Source: Thaumarchaeota archaeon UBA223 (GTDB lineage: Archaea > Thermoproteota > Nitrososphaeria > Nitrososphaerales > UBA57). From it: a DNA stretch of 46,594 nt. Positions 7,926 through 15,296 of the stretch are shown one piece after another. How positions within the stretch are numbered: the first letter of the stretch is position 1; each line of letters starts with the position of its first letter. Below the pieces are notes generated by a model, which was given only the letters and a program-made list of their open reading frames with translations, did not search any database and had not been told where the DNA came from. The position numbers and the translations under genes are program-made. The stretch spans positions 1 through 46,594 of the forward strand of contig DAHJ01000034.1 of the NCBI GenBank assembly GCA_002495905.1, in the 5' to 3' direction.

Positions 7926-8486
7926 CTAACTGCGAACAAATATATTTAATTTTGCGTCGCCAGATATTTCTTCCATTAAACGTTTTGCAATTAGTTGTTC
8001 TGGTTCTTTAAGATTAATACGAGTACTAATATCAGAAAATGATGAGAATGGTGTTTGTTCGCGTTCTTTTAGTATTTGACTAAGAAAGGTTTTACCAATA
8101 CCAGGTATCATTTCTAACGAGTGAAGTCTAGGAGTTACGGCGTGGGCATTATTAAAATAATTAACATAATAGCTTTCATTATCATTAACGATTAATTCAA
8201 GAATATCAGTAAGAGAAGTGAGTGATTCAGTAGTTAGTTTATCATAAGATAATTTTCCAAGAACACTAAGGATTTTAGAGCGTCCATCTTTACCAATACT
8301 AAGTTTTTCAGAAATCGAGAATGTTTCATCTTCGTTGCCGAGTAATTCAAGTATAGTAAGTCGTTCCATACCAATAGCCTGAATAATCATTCCATCACGT
8401 CCTTTTATAAGAGATGAACGACTATTTGGTCGATAATCTAATACATAAGCAAATTCTTCATATTTTTTATTCTGTGTTTGTGGCAT
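7926..8486 (-). CDS. DUF655 protein with helix-hairpin-helix motif
   Basis: A 186-aa archaeal protein of the DUF655 family: an N-terminal OB-like segment (YVLDYRPNSRSSLIKGRDGMIIQAIG), a central helical part, and a helix-hairpin-helix motif MIPGIGKTFLSQILKER around residue 127, usually a nucleic-acid contact. The family nearly always sits between rpoF/L21e and ksgA, as here, and is thought to act in rRNA or translation biology, but its biochemical role is not established. A 143-base gap to rpoF and a TATA box just before the ATG suggest its own promoter. Confidence 0.9.
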   Translation of the reverse strand: MPQTQNKKYEEFAYVLDYRPNSRSSLIKGRDGMIIQAIGMERLTILELLGNEDETFSISEKLSIGKDGRSKILSVLGKLSYDKLTTESLTSLTDILELIVNDNESYYVNYFNNAHAVTPRLHSLEMIPGIGKTFLSQILKEREQTPFSSFSDISTRINLKEPEQLIAKRLMEEISGDAKLNIFVRS

Positions 8487-8512
8487 AAGTTAACCTCGCA
8501 AAAGTATTTGTG

Positions 8513-8523
8513 TTATAATTATA
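8513..8523 (-). promoter_or_regulatory. TATA box for the DUF655-ksgA-mtq2-trmJ genes
   Basis: On the minus strand the sequence TATAATTATAA lies centred about 32 bases before the DUF655 ATG. With the 143-base gap after rpoF it could start a separate transcript for the four downstream genes. The rest of that gap shows no convincing gene; TATATATA around 8580 may be another promoter element. Confidence 0.4.
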
Positions 8524-8629
8524 GGATGTCGGAAAATGAGAAAATAAGATTAGTTGAGAAGTGGTTCATTCCTATCAATAGTATATATACGGACTTTGGC
8601 TTTAAACTTTGTTGACAAATTAACTGCGA

Positions 8630-8956
8630 CTATGAATAAGATTCTTGAGTTATAGAAAGGATCTTCTCAAGTTCTTCGGAAGGAATAAGCTTTTTCCAGG
8701 CGCTAGTAAAAACTCGTAATTCAGGAATAGTTTGTGGATTAACATTAAGAATTTCATATGCTTGCTCAAGAGTGACATATTCAGAAGAAGATAATTCTTT
8801 TGCAGCTTTATCAATTTTTTTATAATCAGAATCTGGGAAGTTCTTTACATAATCAAATGTTCGTTTTTGAATTTGATCCGCGTCATCTAAGTCAAGCTTG
8901 GCTAAAATATCTTTTACTTGAGCAACACTAATAATTGTAGACTTTTTTTTATTCAT
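8630..8956 (-). CDS. rpoF: DNA-directed RNA polymerase subunit Rpo4 (RpoF)
   Basis: A 108-aa protein homologous to eukaryotic Rpb4. It forms the RNA polymerase stalk with Rpo7 (RpoE). The N-terminal VAQVKDILAKL and the HRDC-like helical C-terminal half (TLEQAYEILNVNPQTIPELRVF) fit the family, and the length is normal. It follows L21e by 5 bases, the standard archaeal L21e-rpoF gene pair, so the two are certainly co-transcribed. The ATG start is unambiguous. Confidence 0.93.
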   Translation of the reverse strand: MNKKKSTIISVAQVKDILAKLDLDDADQIQKRTFDYVKNFPDSDYKKIDKAAKELSSSEYVTLEQAYEILNVNPQTIPELRVFTSAWKKLIPSEELEKILSITQESYS

Positions 8957-8961
8957 AATAC

Positions 8962-9243
8962 CTATGCACCTTTTTGAAGTTTAATATGTTCAAAACGAGT
9001 AATAAGTTTTTTAGTTTTATTTCCCAGTTTAACATCAAGTTCTATAGAACGACGATTAACAGTCTTAACGACTCCAACATAACCTTGAAAACGACGATGA
9101 GGCATTCCTTTGACTTGTGCAGGATTAATATTAATAATCACTCTATCTTCAGGTTTATAGTCAATCATAAGATAACTTAATCCAGAGGGTCTCTTATGAC
9201 TAAGTACGGAACGAGATTTCCTTCTAAAACCTGCATGTCTCAA
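8962..9243 (-). CDS. rpl21e: 50S ribosomal protein L21e
   Basis: A 93-aa basic ribosomal protein with the L21e SH3-like fold signature: an N-terminal GFRRKSRSVL, a central YKPEDRVIININPAQVKGMPHRRFQGYVG, and a C-terminal strand ending. The frame has no ATG near the N-terminus: the start that restores the normal length is a TTG, directly after a short out-of-frame ATG-TGA. It leads the leftward rpoF block. Confidence 0.94.
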   Translation of the reverse strand: MRHAGFRRKSRSVLSHKRPSGLSYLMIDYKPEDRVIININPAQVKGMPHRRFQGYVGVVKTVNRRSIELDVKLGNKTKKLITRFEHIKLQKGA

Positions 9244-9263
9244 ATTATTCTCACATACCCTGA

Positions 9264-9932
9264 TTAGTCTTCATTAATAATTTTTGCTGTAGCGGCTGCA
9301 ATTAAACCACCAAGTATAGGAGCAATCCAATAGATATGATGGCTTTGTAAAGCACCTTCAACTCCATAAAGATATGAGATTATAGCAGGGCCAAATGAAC
9401 GAGCAGGATTCATTGATGCGCCAGTTATTGGACCACCAGCAAGAATATCAATTACAATAATCATACCAATAGCAAACCCATGCCAACCTTGTGTGGCTTT
9501 TTTGTTTACTGCAGTATTAAAGATCACAAGCACTAAAAAGAAAGTTAAGATGATTTCTACAATGAAAACTGTAGAATCAGATATTCCTGCACCTGGAAGA
9601 TTTGAACCGAGATTATTAGCAGTTATACTACTAGGTAGAATTAATGCATGAGCAATAGCTGCGACTACACCAGCTGCAAGTTGACTAACAATATATGCAA
9701 TACCATTCTGAGTGTCAATTTGTTTTCTATAAATCATAGGTATTGTAACAGCAGGATTTAAATGAGCGCCAGAAACATGACCAAATGAATAAACCATAAC
9801 AGCGATAATTAAACCATGAGCAAAAGCAACTTGAAGAAGGGAAGCAGCATGTGCAATGGCAAGACTTCCAAAGAAGACTAAAGCATAAGTACCGATGAAT
9901 TCAGCAACACAAGCTCGTATATTAATAGCCAT
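9264..9932 (-). CDS. Aquaporin (MIP family) with TIP-like selectivity filter
   Basis: A 222-aa six-helix channel with both half-helix motifs: HLNPAVT (NPA at residues 59-61) and SMNPARSFGP (NPA at 175-177). Aligning on these motifs with E. coli AqpZ places His39, Ile163, Ala172 and Arg178 at the four aromatic/arginine filter positions (F43, H174, T183 and R189 in AqpZ). H-I-A-R is the pattern of plant tonoplast aquaporins (TIPs), wider than water-only channels and known there to admit H2O2, urea or ammonia. The ATG is 6 bases after the sodN stop, so it is almost certainly in the sodN operon. The substrate is inferred, not shown. Confidence 0.92.
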   Translation of the reverse strand: MAINIRACVAEFIGTYALVFFGSLAIAHAASLLQVAFAHGLIIAVMVYSFGHVSGAHLNPAVTIPMIYRKQIDTQNGIAYIVSQLAAGVVAAIAHALILPSSITANNLGSNLPGAGISDSTVFIVEIILTFFLVLVIFNTAVNKKATQGWHGFAIGMIIVIDILAGGPITGASMNPARSFGPAIISYLYGVEGALQSHHIYWIAPILGGLIAAATAKIINED

Positions 9933-9938
9933 AATCAA

Positions 9939-10442
9939 TCAATCCGATACAGGATAAACTATTTCTCCACCTGCAGGTGAAGGATAAGGTTGTCTTTTGG
10001 TCTTTGATCCTTTAGAAGACCAGAAGATTTCAGAAATTTTACGGACAGATTCAAGTAATTCTTCAGCAGCTTCAAGACTTACTTGTTGTCTTGTTTTTGA
10101 TGCACTTTTCATAGATTTCCAAAATAAATCATGTAATTCTGGATATTTTTCTAGATGTTCTGGTTTGAAATAATCAGCCCAAATTATTCGAAGTTCGTTC
10201 TTAACACTTTCGGCATGAGTTTCTTTTACTTCTATATATCGGCTAAATTTGGCTAAACTTTCAGGATCTTCAACTTTTCCTAGATCTTTAATAAGTTGAT
10301 TCATTCGAACAACGGTTAATGCGTCCAATTGTGCAGTATGTGGGTCATATATTCCACAAGGTATATCACAATGCGCAAATGCATAACTAGAAGGATAAAA
10401 AACATCAAGTAATTTATTTTTTATAGTACTCATATTCATCAT
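9939..10442 (-). CDS. sodN: Nickel-dependent superoxide dismutase precursor
   Basis: A 167-aa precursor of NiSOD, which disproportionates superoxide to O2 and H2O2. The nickel hook HCDIPCGIYDP is present (family consensus HCDLPCGVYDP). The N-terminal amine and imidazole of His24 plus Cys25 and Cys29 would bind Ni after removal of the 23-residue leader ending in SYAFA. The remaining sequence has the four-helix-bundle pattern, followed by a ~25-residue basic, Pro-rich C-terminal tail, making the mature form longer (about 144 aa) than Streptomyces NiSOD (117 aa). The leader-cleaving peptidase is encoded divergently 36 bases away. Three in-frame ATGs (residues 1, 2 and 4) compete as start. Confidence 0.95.
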   Translation of the reverse strand: MMNMSTIKNKLLDVFYPSSYAFAHCDIPCGIYDPHTAQLDALTVVRMNQLIKDLGKVEDPESLAKFSRYIEVKETHAESVKNELRIIWADYFKPEHLEKYPELHDLFWKSMKSASKTRQQVSLEAAEELLESVRKISEIFWSSKGSKTKRQPYPSPAGGEIVYPVSD

Positions 10443-10478
10443 AAATTATTCGACATACATACTTTAAAATTTAACTAT

Positions 10479-10934
10479 ATGGATGAAAGAATTATTGAGA
10501 GAATCAATATGATATATAATAGAATTCTTCAGCCTATTTATTATATTAGTGCAAAAAGATTCACAATAATAGGTCATAGTATGGAGCCAGTAATCAAGGA
10601 AGGTGAACAGATATTCATATCAAATATGTATTACAAATTGAATAAAGTAAAAAGAAACGACATAATTGGATTACACAATAATCAAAAAATCGAGATAAAG
10701 AGAATAATAGGTATGCCAGAAGATAGGCTATCAATAAATCAATCTTCGATAATGTTAAATGGAAATGAAATAATCAATGCAAGCAATAATCAACAAGAGT
10801 TAAAGAATAAAGAAATAATAATAAAAAATGAAGAATTCTTTGTTATGGGAGATAATTATTCTAAAAGTATAGATTCAAGAAACTATGGATCAATAAAGAA
10901 AAATCAAATAATAGGAAAAGTATTAGATAAATAG
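10479..10934 (+). CDS. sodX: SodX-type S26 signal peptidase (NiSOD maturation)
   Basis: A 151-aa S26-family peptidase with box B GHSMEP (nucleophile Ser34), box D IEIKRIIGMP (general base Lys74) and box E GDNYSKSIDSRNYG. The Ser/Lys dyad is the bacterial LepB type rather than the Ser/His type of archaeal Sec11 signal peptidases. There is no clear N-terminal membrane anchor. Its location divergent from sodN is the standard arrangement for SodX, which removes the NiSOD leader so that His1 can bind nickel. It is followed by a TTG-start reductase 2 bases downstream. Confidence 0.9.
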   Translation: MDERIIERINMIYNRILQPIYYISAKRFTIIGHSMEPVIKEGEQIFISNMYYKLNKVKRNDIIGLHNNQKIEIKRIIGMPEDRLSINQSSIMLNGNEIINASNNQQELKNKEIIIKNEEFFVMGDNYSKSIDSRNYGSIKKNQIIGKVLDK

Positions 10935-10936
10935 AA

Positions 10937-11752
10937 TTGGAGAAAAAAATATCCCATACACTAAAACGAGGAAAAGACCACAAAATAGTAATGCCAGTAC
11001 TAGGACTGGGAGTATGGGGAACGCCTAAAGACAAAACAGAGAAAATTGTTACAACTGCAATTAATTATGGGTATAAACACATTGATACAGCGCAAATTTA
11101 TGGTAATGAGAGAGAAGTGGGAAAAGCAACAAAAGGTATGGAAGAGATTTTTATTACTACAAAATTATGGGAGAATAATTTTGGGTATGAAAAAGCAATA
11201 AAAACATGTGAAGAGAGTTTATCAAAACTAAATAGAATTGATTTATTTTTAATGCATTCGCCTCATGGTATTGATAATAGAAAAGAAACATGGGAAGCAA
11301 TGCAATATTTGTTAAAGAACAAATATGTAAATGCAATCGGAGTATCAAATTTTGGTGTACATCATATTAAAGAAATATTTTCATGGGCAGATATTGGACC
11401 GTGTATAAATCAAATAGAATTATCTCCATTTCTACAAAGACAAGAATTAGTAAATTTCTGTATTGATAATAAAATAACTACAACAGCATATAGTCCTTTA
11501 ACTCACGGAATTAGAATTGAGGACAAACGTTTGATAGAAATAGGAAAAGTGTATAAGAAGTCTTCAGCACAGATATTAATTAAGTGGAGTTTACAGAAAG
11601 GAAATATAGTAATTCCAAAATCAACCAATAAAGAAAGAATAAAAGAAAATATAGAAATATTTGATTTTACAATTGAACAAGAACATATGAAAATTTTGGA
11701 TGCATTAGAAGAAGGGTTTGTAACTTGTTGGGATCCAACAGTAGACCCATAG
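10937..11752 (+). CDS. Aldo/keto reductase
   Basis: A 271-aa TIM-barrel NAD(P)H-dependent oxidoreductase. The catalytic tetrad is visible: Asp in HIDTAQIYGNE, the Tyr of the same motif, Lys in ITTKLWENN, and His in FLMHSPHG. The cofactor motif IPKSTNKERIKEN lies near the C-terminus. The enzyme would reduce carbonyls, possibly detoxifying aldehydes from oxidative damage given the sodX neighbour, but its substrate cannot be told. The start is a TTG 2 bases after the sodX stop, implying translational coupling. Confidence 0.93.
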   Translation: MEKKISHTLKRGKDHKIVMPVLGLGVWGTPKDKTEKIVTTAINYGYKHIDTAQIYGNEREVGKATKGMEEIFITTKLWENNFGYEKAIKTCEESLSKLNRIDLFLMHSPHGIDNRKETWEAMQYLLKNKYVNAIGVSNFGVHHIKEIFSWADIGPCINQIELSPFLQRQELVNFCIDNKITTTAYSPLTHGIRIEDKRLIEIGKVYKKSSAQILIKWSLQKGNIVIPKSTNKERIKENIEIFDFTIEQEHMKILDALEEGFVTCWDPTVDP

Positions 11753-11811
11753 TATTTTAAAAATAATATATCCAGCACATTTAATATTGTTATGTTTACA
11801 ATGAATTCTAT

Positions 11812-11896
11812 GCGGGGGTCGCCCAGCCCGGTCAACGGCGTTAGGTTGAGGGCCTAATCTCTCAGGAGTTCATGGGTTCAAATCCCATCTCCCGCA
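11812..11896 (+). tRNA. tRNA-Leu (anticodon GAG)
   Basis: A class II tRNA of 85 bases. The acceptor stem GCGGGGG pairs with CUCCCGC, followed by discriminator A73. The D-stem is GCC/GGC. The anticodon stem UUAGG/CCUAA carries the loop UUGAGGG with anticodon GAG at 11848-11850. A long variable arm (CUC...GAG) is followed by the T-arm AUGGG-UUCAAAU-CCCAU. CCA is not encoded and there is no intron. Upstream AT-rich sequence (TTTAATA near 11780) could be its TATA box. Confidence 0.95.
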
Positions 11897-11958
11897 TTAT
11901 CATAGAGATAACACAGATAACAGAACATTTATTCTAGTATCTACATATTCAGGGCATA

Positions 11959-13212
11959 TTGAAAATAGAAGATATTGCAGGCTATTCGACTAGAGCAATC
12001 AAAGAAAGGTATCTAAGATCAGCTCTTACGATTTTAATGGTATTGCTTGGGGCAATGTTGCTTACAGGATTAAATGGACTTGGAGAAGGATTCAACTACA
12101 ATATTACGAAACAATTTGAAGGATTAGCCCCAGATGTAATAACATTAACCCCATCTCCTGTAATTAGTGGACCAGGAGATGATCCAGATGAACCAGACCC
12201 TGCACCTCCTGTTGAACTAAATTTGCAAACATTGAAGAGTGTAGAAAGGCTAGACGGGGTGGAAGAAGCAATACCGAGTTTTAGGTCAGGTTTACAAATA
12301 GAATACAATGGAAAATCCCAAACTACTTCATTCATTGGAATTGATCCACAGAAGTTAATTTATGTCTTGCCGGGATTGGAATTTGTAGAAGGAGACTTTA
12401 CTGATCCAAGTGATTCAACAGGAATATTATTAGGATTTACTGTAGCATATCCCGGAGGTTTAGAAGCAGAACCATTTGCTGAAGTAGGGAATTTAGTCTG
12501 TGCAAAGACAGGTAAACAGGAAATTGTAGGTGGTGTAGAACAAGTAGTAATAGATAAGAAATGTTTTGTAGTACGAGGTGTTCTTGAAGAAACAGGAACC
12601 GTATTCTATGATCAATCTATATCAGTGCCATTAGTAGCAGCAAATAATTTCTTAGAAAAGAAAAATATATATGATCAAATTTTCGTAGTTGTTAATCCAG
12701 AAGTTGGAAACGATAAAGTAACTGACGAGATAAGAGATGTTTATGGAGAAGGAATAGGAATAACAACACCTGCGCAGCTTCAAGAAACAATTCAAGGATT
12801 TGTAGGTAGTTTTAATATTTTCCTAAGTAGTATAGGATTTATATCATTAATCGTAGGAGGTGTTGGAATTATTACAACGCTTTACACATCAGTAACAGAA
12901 AGGACAAAAGAATTGGGAACGTTAAAGGCATTAGGAGCAACTAATGCAAATATCGTGCTGTTAATCCTATTTGAAGCAATAGTAATTGGTGTAGTTGGAG
13001 CCTCAGCAGGTCTAATGGCAGGATATGGATTAGGCTGGGTATTAACACAATATGGATTTGGTGCTCAATTTGGAGACCTTGTTCCGATATTTTTGGTTCC
13101 AGCATTGGTAAATGTATGGCTAACTGCAGTAATATTGAGTATACTTGCAGGCGCATATCCAGCTTGGAGAGCATCAAAGATGACTCCGATGGCCGCACTT
13201 AGAAGAGATTAG
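11959..13212 (+). CDS. FtsX/MacB-like ABC transporter permease
   Basis: This 417-aa protein has the MacB/LolC permease layout: TM1 (residues ~20-42), a ~230-residue extracytoplasmic MacB_PCD-like domain, then three C-terminal TMs (around 280-310, 330-365 and 380-402). The domain contains the TELGTLKALGA coupling motif, and the protein ends with PAWRASKMTPMAALRRD, a strong family signature. Such permeases need an ATPase (LolD/MacB type) for lipoprotein or exported-factor handling; none is next to it here. The start is a TTG. The stop codon overlaps that of the convergent surface-protein gene by 4 bp. Confidence 0.88.
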   Translation: MKIEDIAGYSTRAIKERYLRSALTILMVLLGAMLLTGLNGLGEGFNYNITKQFEGLAPDVITLTPSPVISGPGDDPDEPDPAPPVELNLQTLKSVERLDGVEEAIPSFRSGLQIEYNGKSQTTSFIGIDPQKLIYVLPGLEFVEGDFTDPSDSTGILLGFTVAYPGGLEAEPFAEVGNLVCAKTGKQEIVGGVEQVVIDKKCFVVRGVLEETGTVFYDQSISVPLVAANNFLEKKNIYDQIFVVVNPEVGNDKVTDEIRDVYGEGIGITTPAQLQETIQGFVGSFNIFLSSIGFISLIVGGVGIITTLYTSVTERTKELGTLKALGATNANIVLLILFEAIVIGVVGASAGLMAGYGLGWVLTQYGFGAQFGDLVPIFLVPALVNVWLTAVILSILAGAYPAWRASKMTPMAALRRD

Positions 13213-15236
13213 TTCTTGAATGATTTCAATAGATTCTTAAAATTTTTCTTAACTGATTTATTCAGAGTTGGGGATTCAGAAACAAATGCTATAGAAATGA
13301 GAACAATTAACAACAATACAATAAGAATTGTTGATGAAGAGAATAAGACCTTAATTGTTTCATAGGAAGAAGAATCATTAGATACATTACCAGAATAGGA
13401 TCGTGAAAGACCAAATTTTGATACTTGAATATTGTATTCGCCATTTGGTACAAGATTGAAGATTACTTCTCCACTATCATCAGTTTGTTTCATAATTTTT
13501 AGTCCATTAGGCATAGTAAGTAATACATCTGCATCAGAAACAGAGAAGCCAACCTGGTCTTTGACATTGAATGTTAGATCGTGTAATGATAGAGGAATAA
13601 TCCAAGATTGTCCAGCTGTTGGGTTGAAATTACGAGAAGAGATAGGAGAAAATGACAGACCTTGGTAATCTATATTTTTAATTGTATAAGTTCCGTCAGC
13701 CAACCATATGTTTGAATAAGATGTAAGTGAGGATATAGTTCCATCAGGATTAATTATTTCAATATTTGAAGGAAGATCTTCAAGGATTGTATTTTGATTT
13801 GCGTCAGTAAAGAGTAAGGAAACTAGTGATTCATGAACATAGTTAATATTAAACACTACAGGATTGTCAACGGGATTAATTATCAAGTCTTTACTAATCC
13901 ATTTTTCACCAGATTTTCCTGAGATTTGTTGTTCAATATTTATTGAAGTAACGGAATCAATCCAATTAGACCAAATAGAAGATGAACTTTCAATGTAGGT
14001 TTGACCCTGCGATGTATATGTAATAGAAGCAGGATAATTAGAATTTAATCCACTAGTAATAATAGTAGGCTTTACTTGTTCTTGATAGATGATTTCAATA
14101 GGAGATGCAGAATTTATTGTGAGTAAATTGGAGTCTAGAATCCATCGGTGAAGAGGTTTAGGAGAGATTATTTGTGGAATTGAGATATCTGAATCGTCGT
14201 CAATCCATAAACTTAGTTTGTCATTTATAACGTGATTTTCTAGGTTGCCAAGGAATGAGGTCGAAATTGGAACATCGACATTAGTATTTTGACTAATAGA
14301 CACTAGCCATTGATGGGTATAATCAATTAGATGATTAACAGGTTGATTAACTTGTATTACAACATCATCAGTTGTAATATAACGTTCACTTGGACTTTGT
14401 TCGATAACACGAGGAAGAACTAAAGAACGTCCATCATCAACCCAATCACTCCAAGAATCTTGTATTTCAGTTTCAGTTACTTTGCCACCACTAGTAAAAG
14501 AAAAATCAATTGGAGAATCAAGACCTAATAAACTAATAGTAGAAAGAAATTGTCGGAAATAAGTAACTTCAAGCACTTCATATTGAACCACAGTCCATTG
14601 TCCATCATTGTTTGCACGAAAACGTTCTGACGAATCTATAGGAATAATTTTTTCTACTTTGAAAGTGCTGCCATCATCAGCCCACATAAACCATTGGTCA
14701 GATGTTTCTTGTGTATACGTTTTACCAAGAAAATCCCATGTAACAGTTGTTGGATATGTATCTTCCAATCCATCAACAGAAAGATCCATAAAATGAGTTG
14801 TGCCAAGATAATCAAGTGGAATATTAGATTCAAGACTGTAAGTTGTTTGTTCTGCAGACATTACATTAAAAGCTAGAATTGACATCGTATAGACGCCAGG
14901 AGGAACATTTGGAAAAGCAACTAATATAGTATTAGAATACCAATAATTTCTACCCGATGCTACAGGTTGAAAATTTGTTTCAGGATCATAAATTTCAGAG
15001 ATGTCGTTTTCATAAAGAAGTAATCCCATATCGTCAACAGCAACTGGATGAGAAAAGAATATTTCCATAGATTGATTAAATTGAGTGATTTCAATTGTGT
15101 ACCAATCAGCTTGCCAAGTTTGTATTGGACGTGATATGGTAACAAGAGGTCCCATCTGTCCAAAAGCAGGAGAGACTAATGGGGATACAAATAATATAAT
15201 TGTAAAAATTAATGCAAATGCAATTAAATTCTTCAT
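13209..15236 (-). CDS. Secreted, membrane-anchored surface protein with W-DDG repeats
   Basis: A 675-aa protein with an N-terminal signal peptide (residues 1-26), a long extracellular part and a C-terminal membrane anchor (~residues 635-658) followed by a Lys-rich cytoplasmic tail. From about residue 145 to 530 there are five diverged repeats of ~80-90 aa, each centred on a W--W-DDGS-like core, with ERW/ERY about 20 residues later. Near the C-terminus a CarboxypepD-reg-like segment (VSDADVLLTMPNG and GEVIFNLVPNGEYNI) precedes the anchor. No catalytic motif is seen. It lies downstream of the peptide ABC genes (60 bases away) and could be a cell-surface adhesin or S-layer-associated protein. 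Function not recognised. Confidence 0.7.
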   Translation of the reverse strand: MKNLIAFALIFTIILFVSPLVSPAFGQMGPLVTISRPIQTWQADWYTIEITQFNQSMEIFFSHPVAVDDMGLLLYENDISEIYDPETNFQPVASGRNYWYSNTILVAFPNVPPGVYTMSILAFNVMSAEQTTYSLESNIPLDYLGTTHFMDLSVDGLEDTYPTTVTWDFLGKTYTQETSDQWFMWADDGSTFKVEKIIPIDSSERFRANNDGQWTVVQYEVLEVTYFRQFLSTISLLGLDSPIDFSFTSGGKVTETEIQDSWSDWVDDGRSLVLPRVIEQSPSERYITTDDVVIQVNQPVNHLIDYTHQWLVSISQNTNVDVPISTSFLGNLENHVINDKLSLWIDDDSDISIPQIISPKPLHRWILDSNLLTINSASPIEIIYQEQVKPTIITSGLNSNYPASITYTSQGQTYIESSSSIWSNWIDSVTSINIEQQISGKSGEKWISKDLIINPVDNPVVFNINYVHESLVSLLFTDANQNTILEDLPSNIEIINPDGTISSLTSYSNIWLADGTYTIKNIDYQGLSFSPISSRNFNPTAGQSWIIPLSLHDLTFNVKDQVGFSVSDADVLLTMPNGLKIMKQTDDSGEVIFNLVPNGEYNIQVSKFGLSRSYSGNVSNDSSSYETIKVLFSSSTILIVLLLIVLISIAFVSESPTLNKSVKKNFKNLLKSFKN

Positions 15237-15296
15237 GACTAATCATACTATAAATTATTATGACATATAACTAATATTGAGGAAAAGGATTTAACC

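Noticed and set aside
8526..8615. A plus-strand 29-codon frame (MSENEKIRLVEKWF...) in the gap between rpoF and DUF655
   Set aside because: Too short, no ribosome-binding site, its ATG overlaps the DUF655 promoter area, and the neighbouring genes are on the other strand. Possibly a relic, but not supportable.
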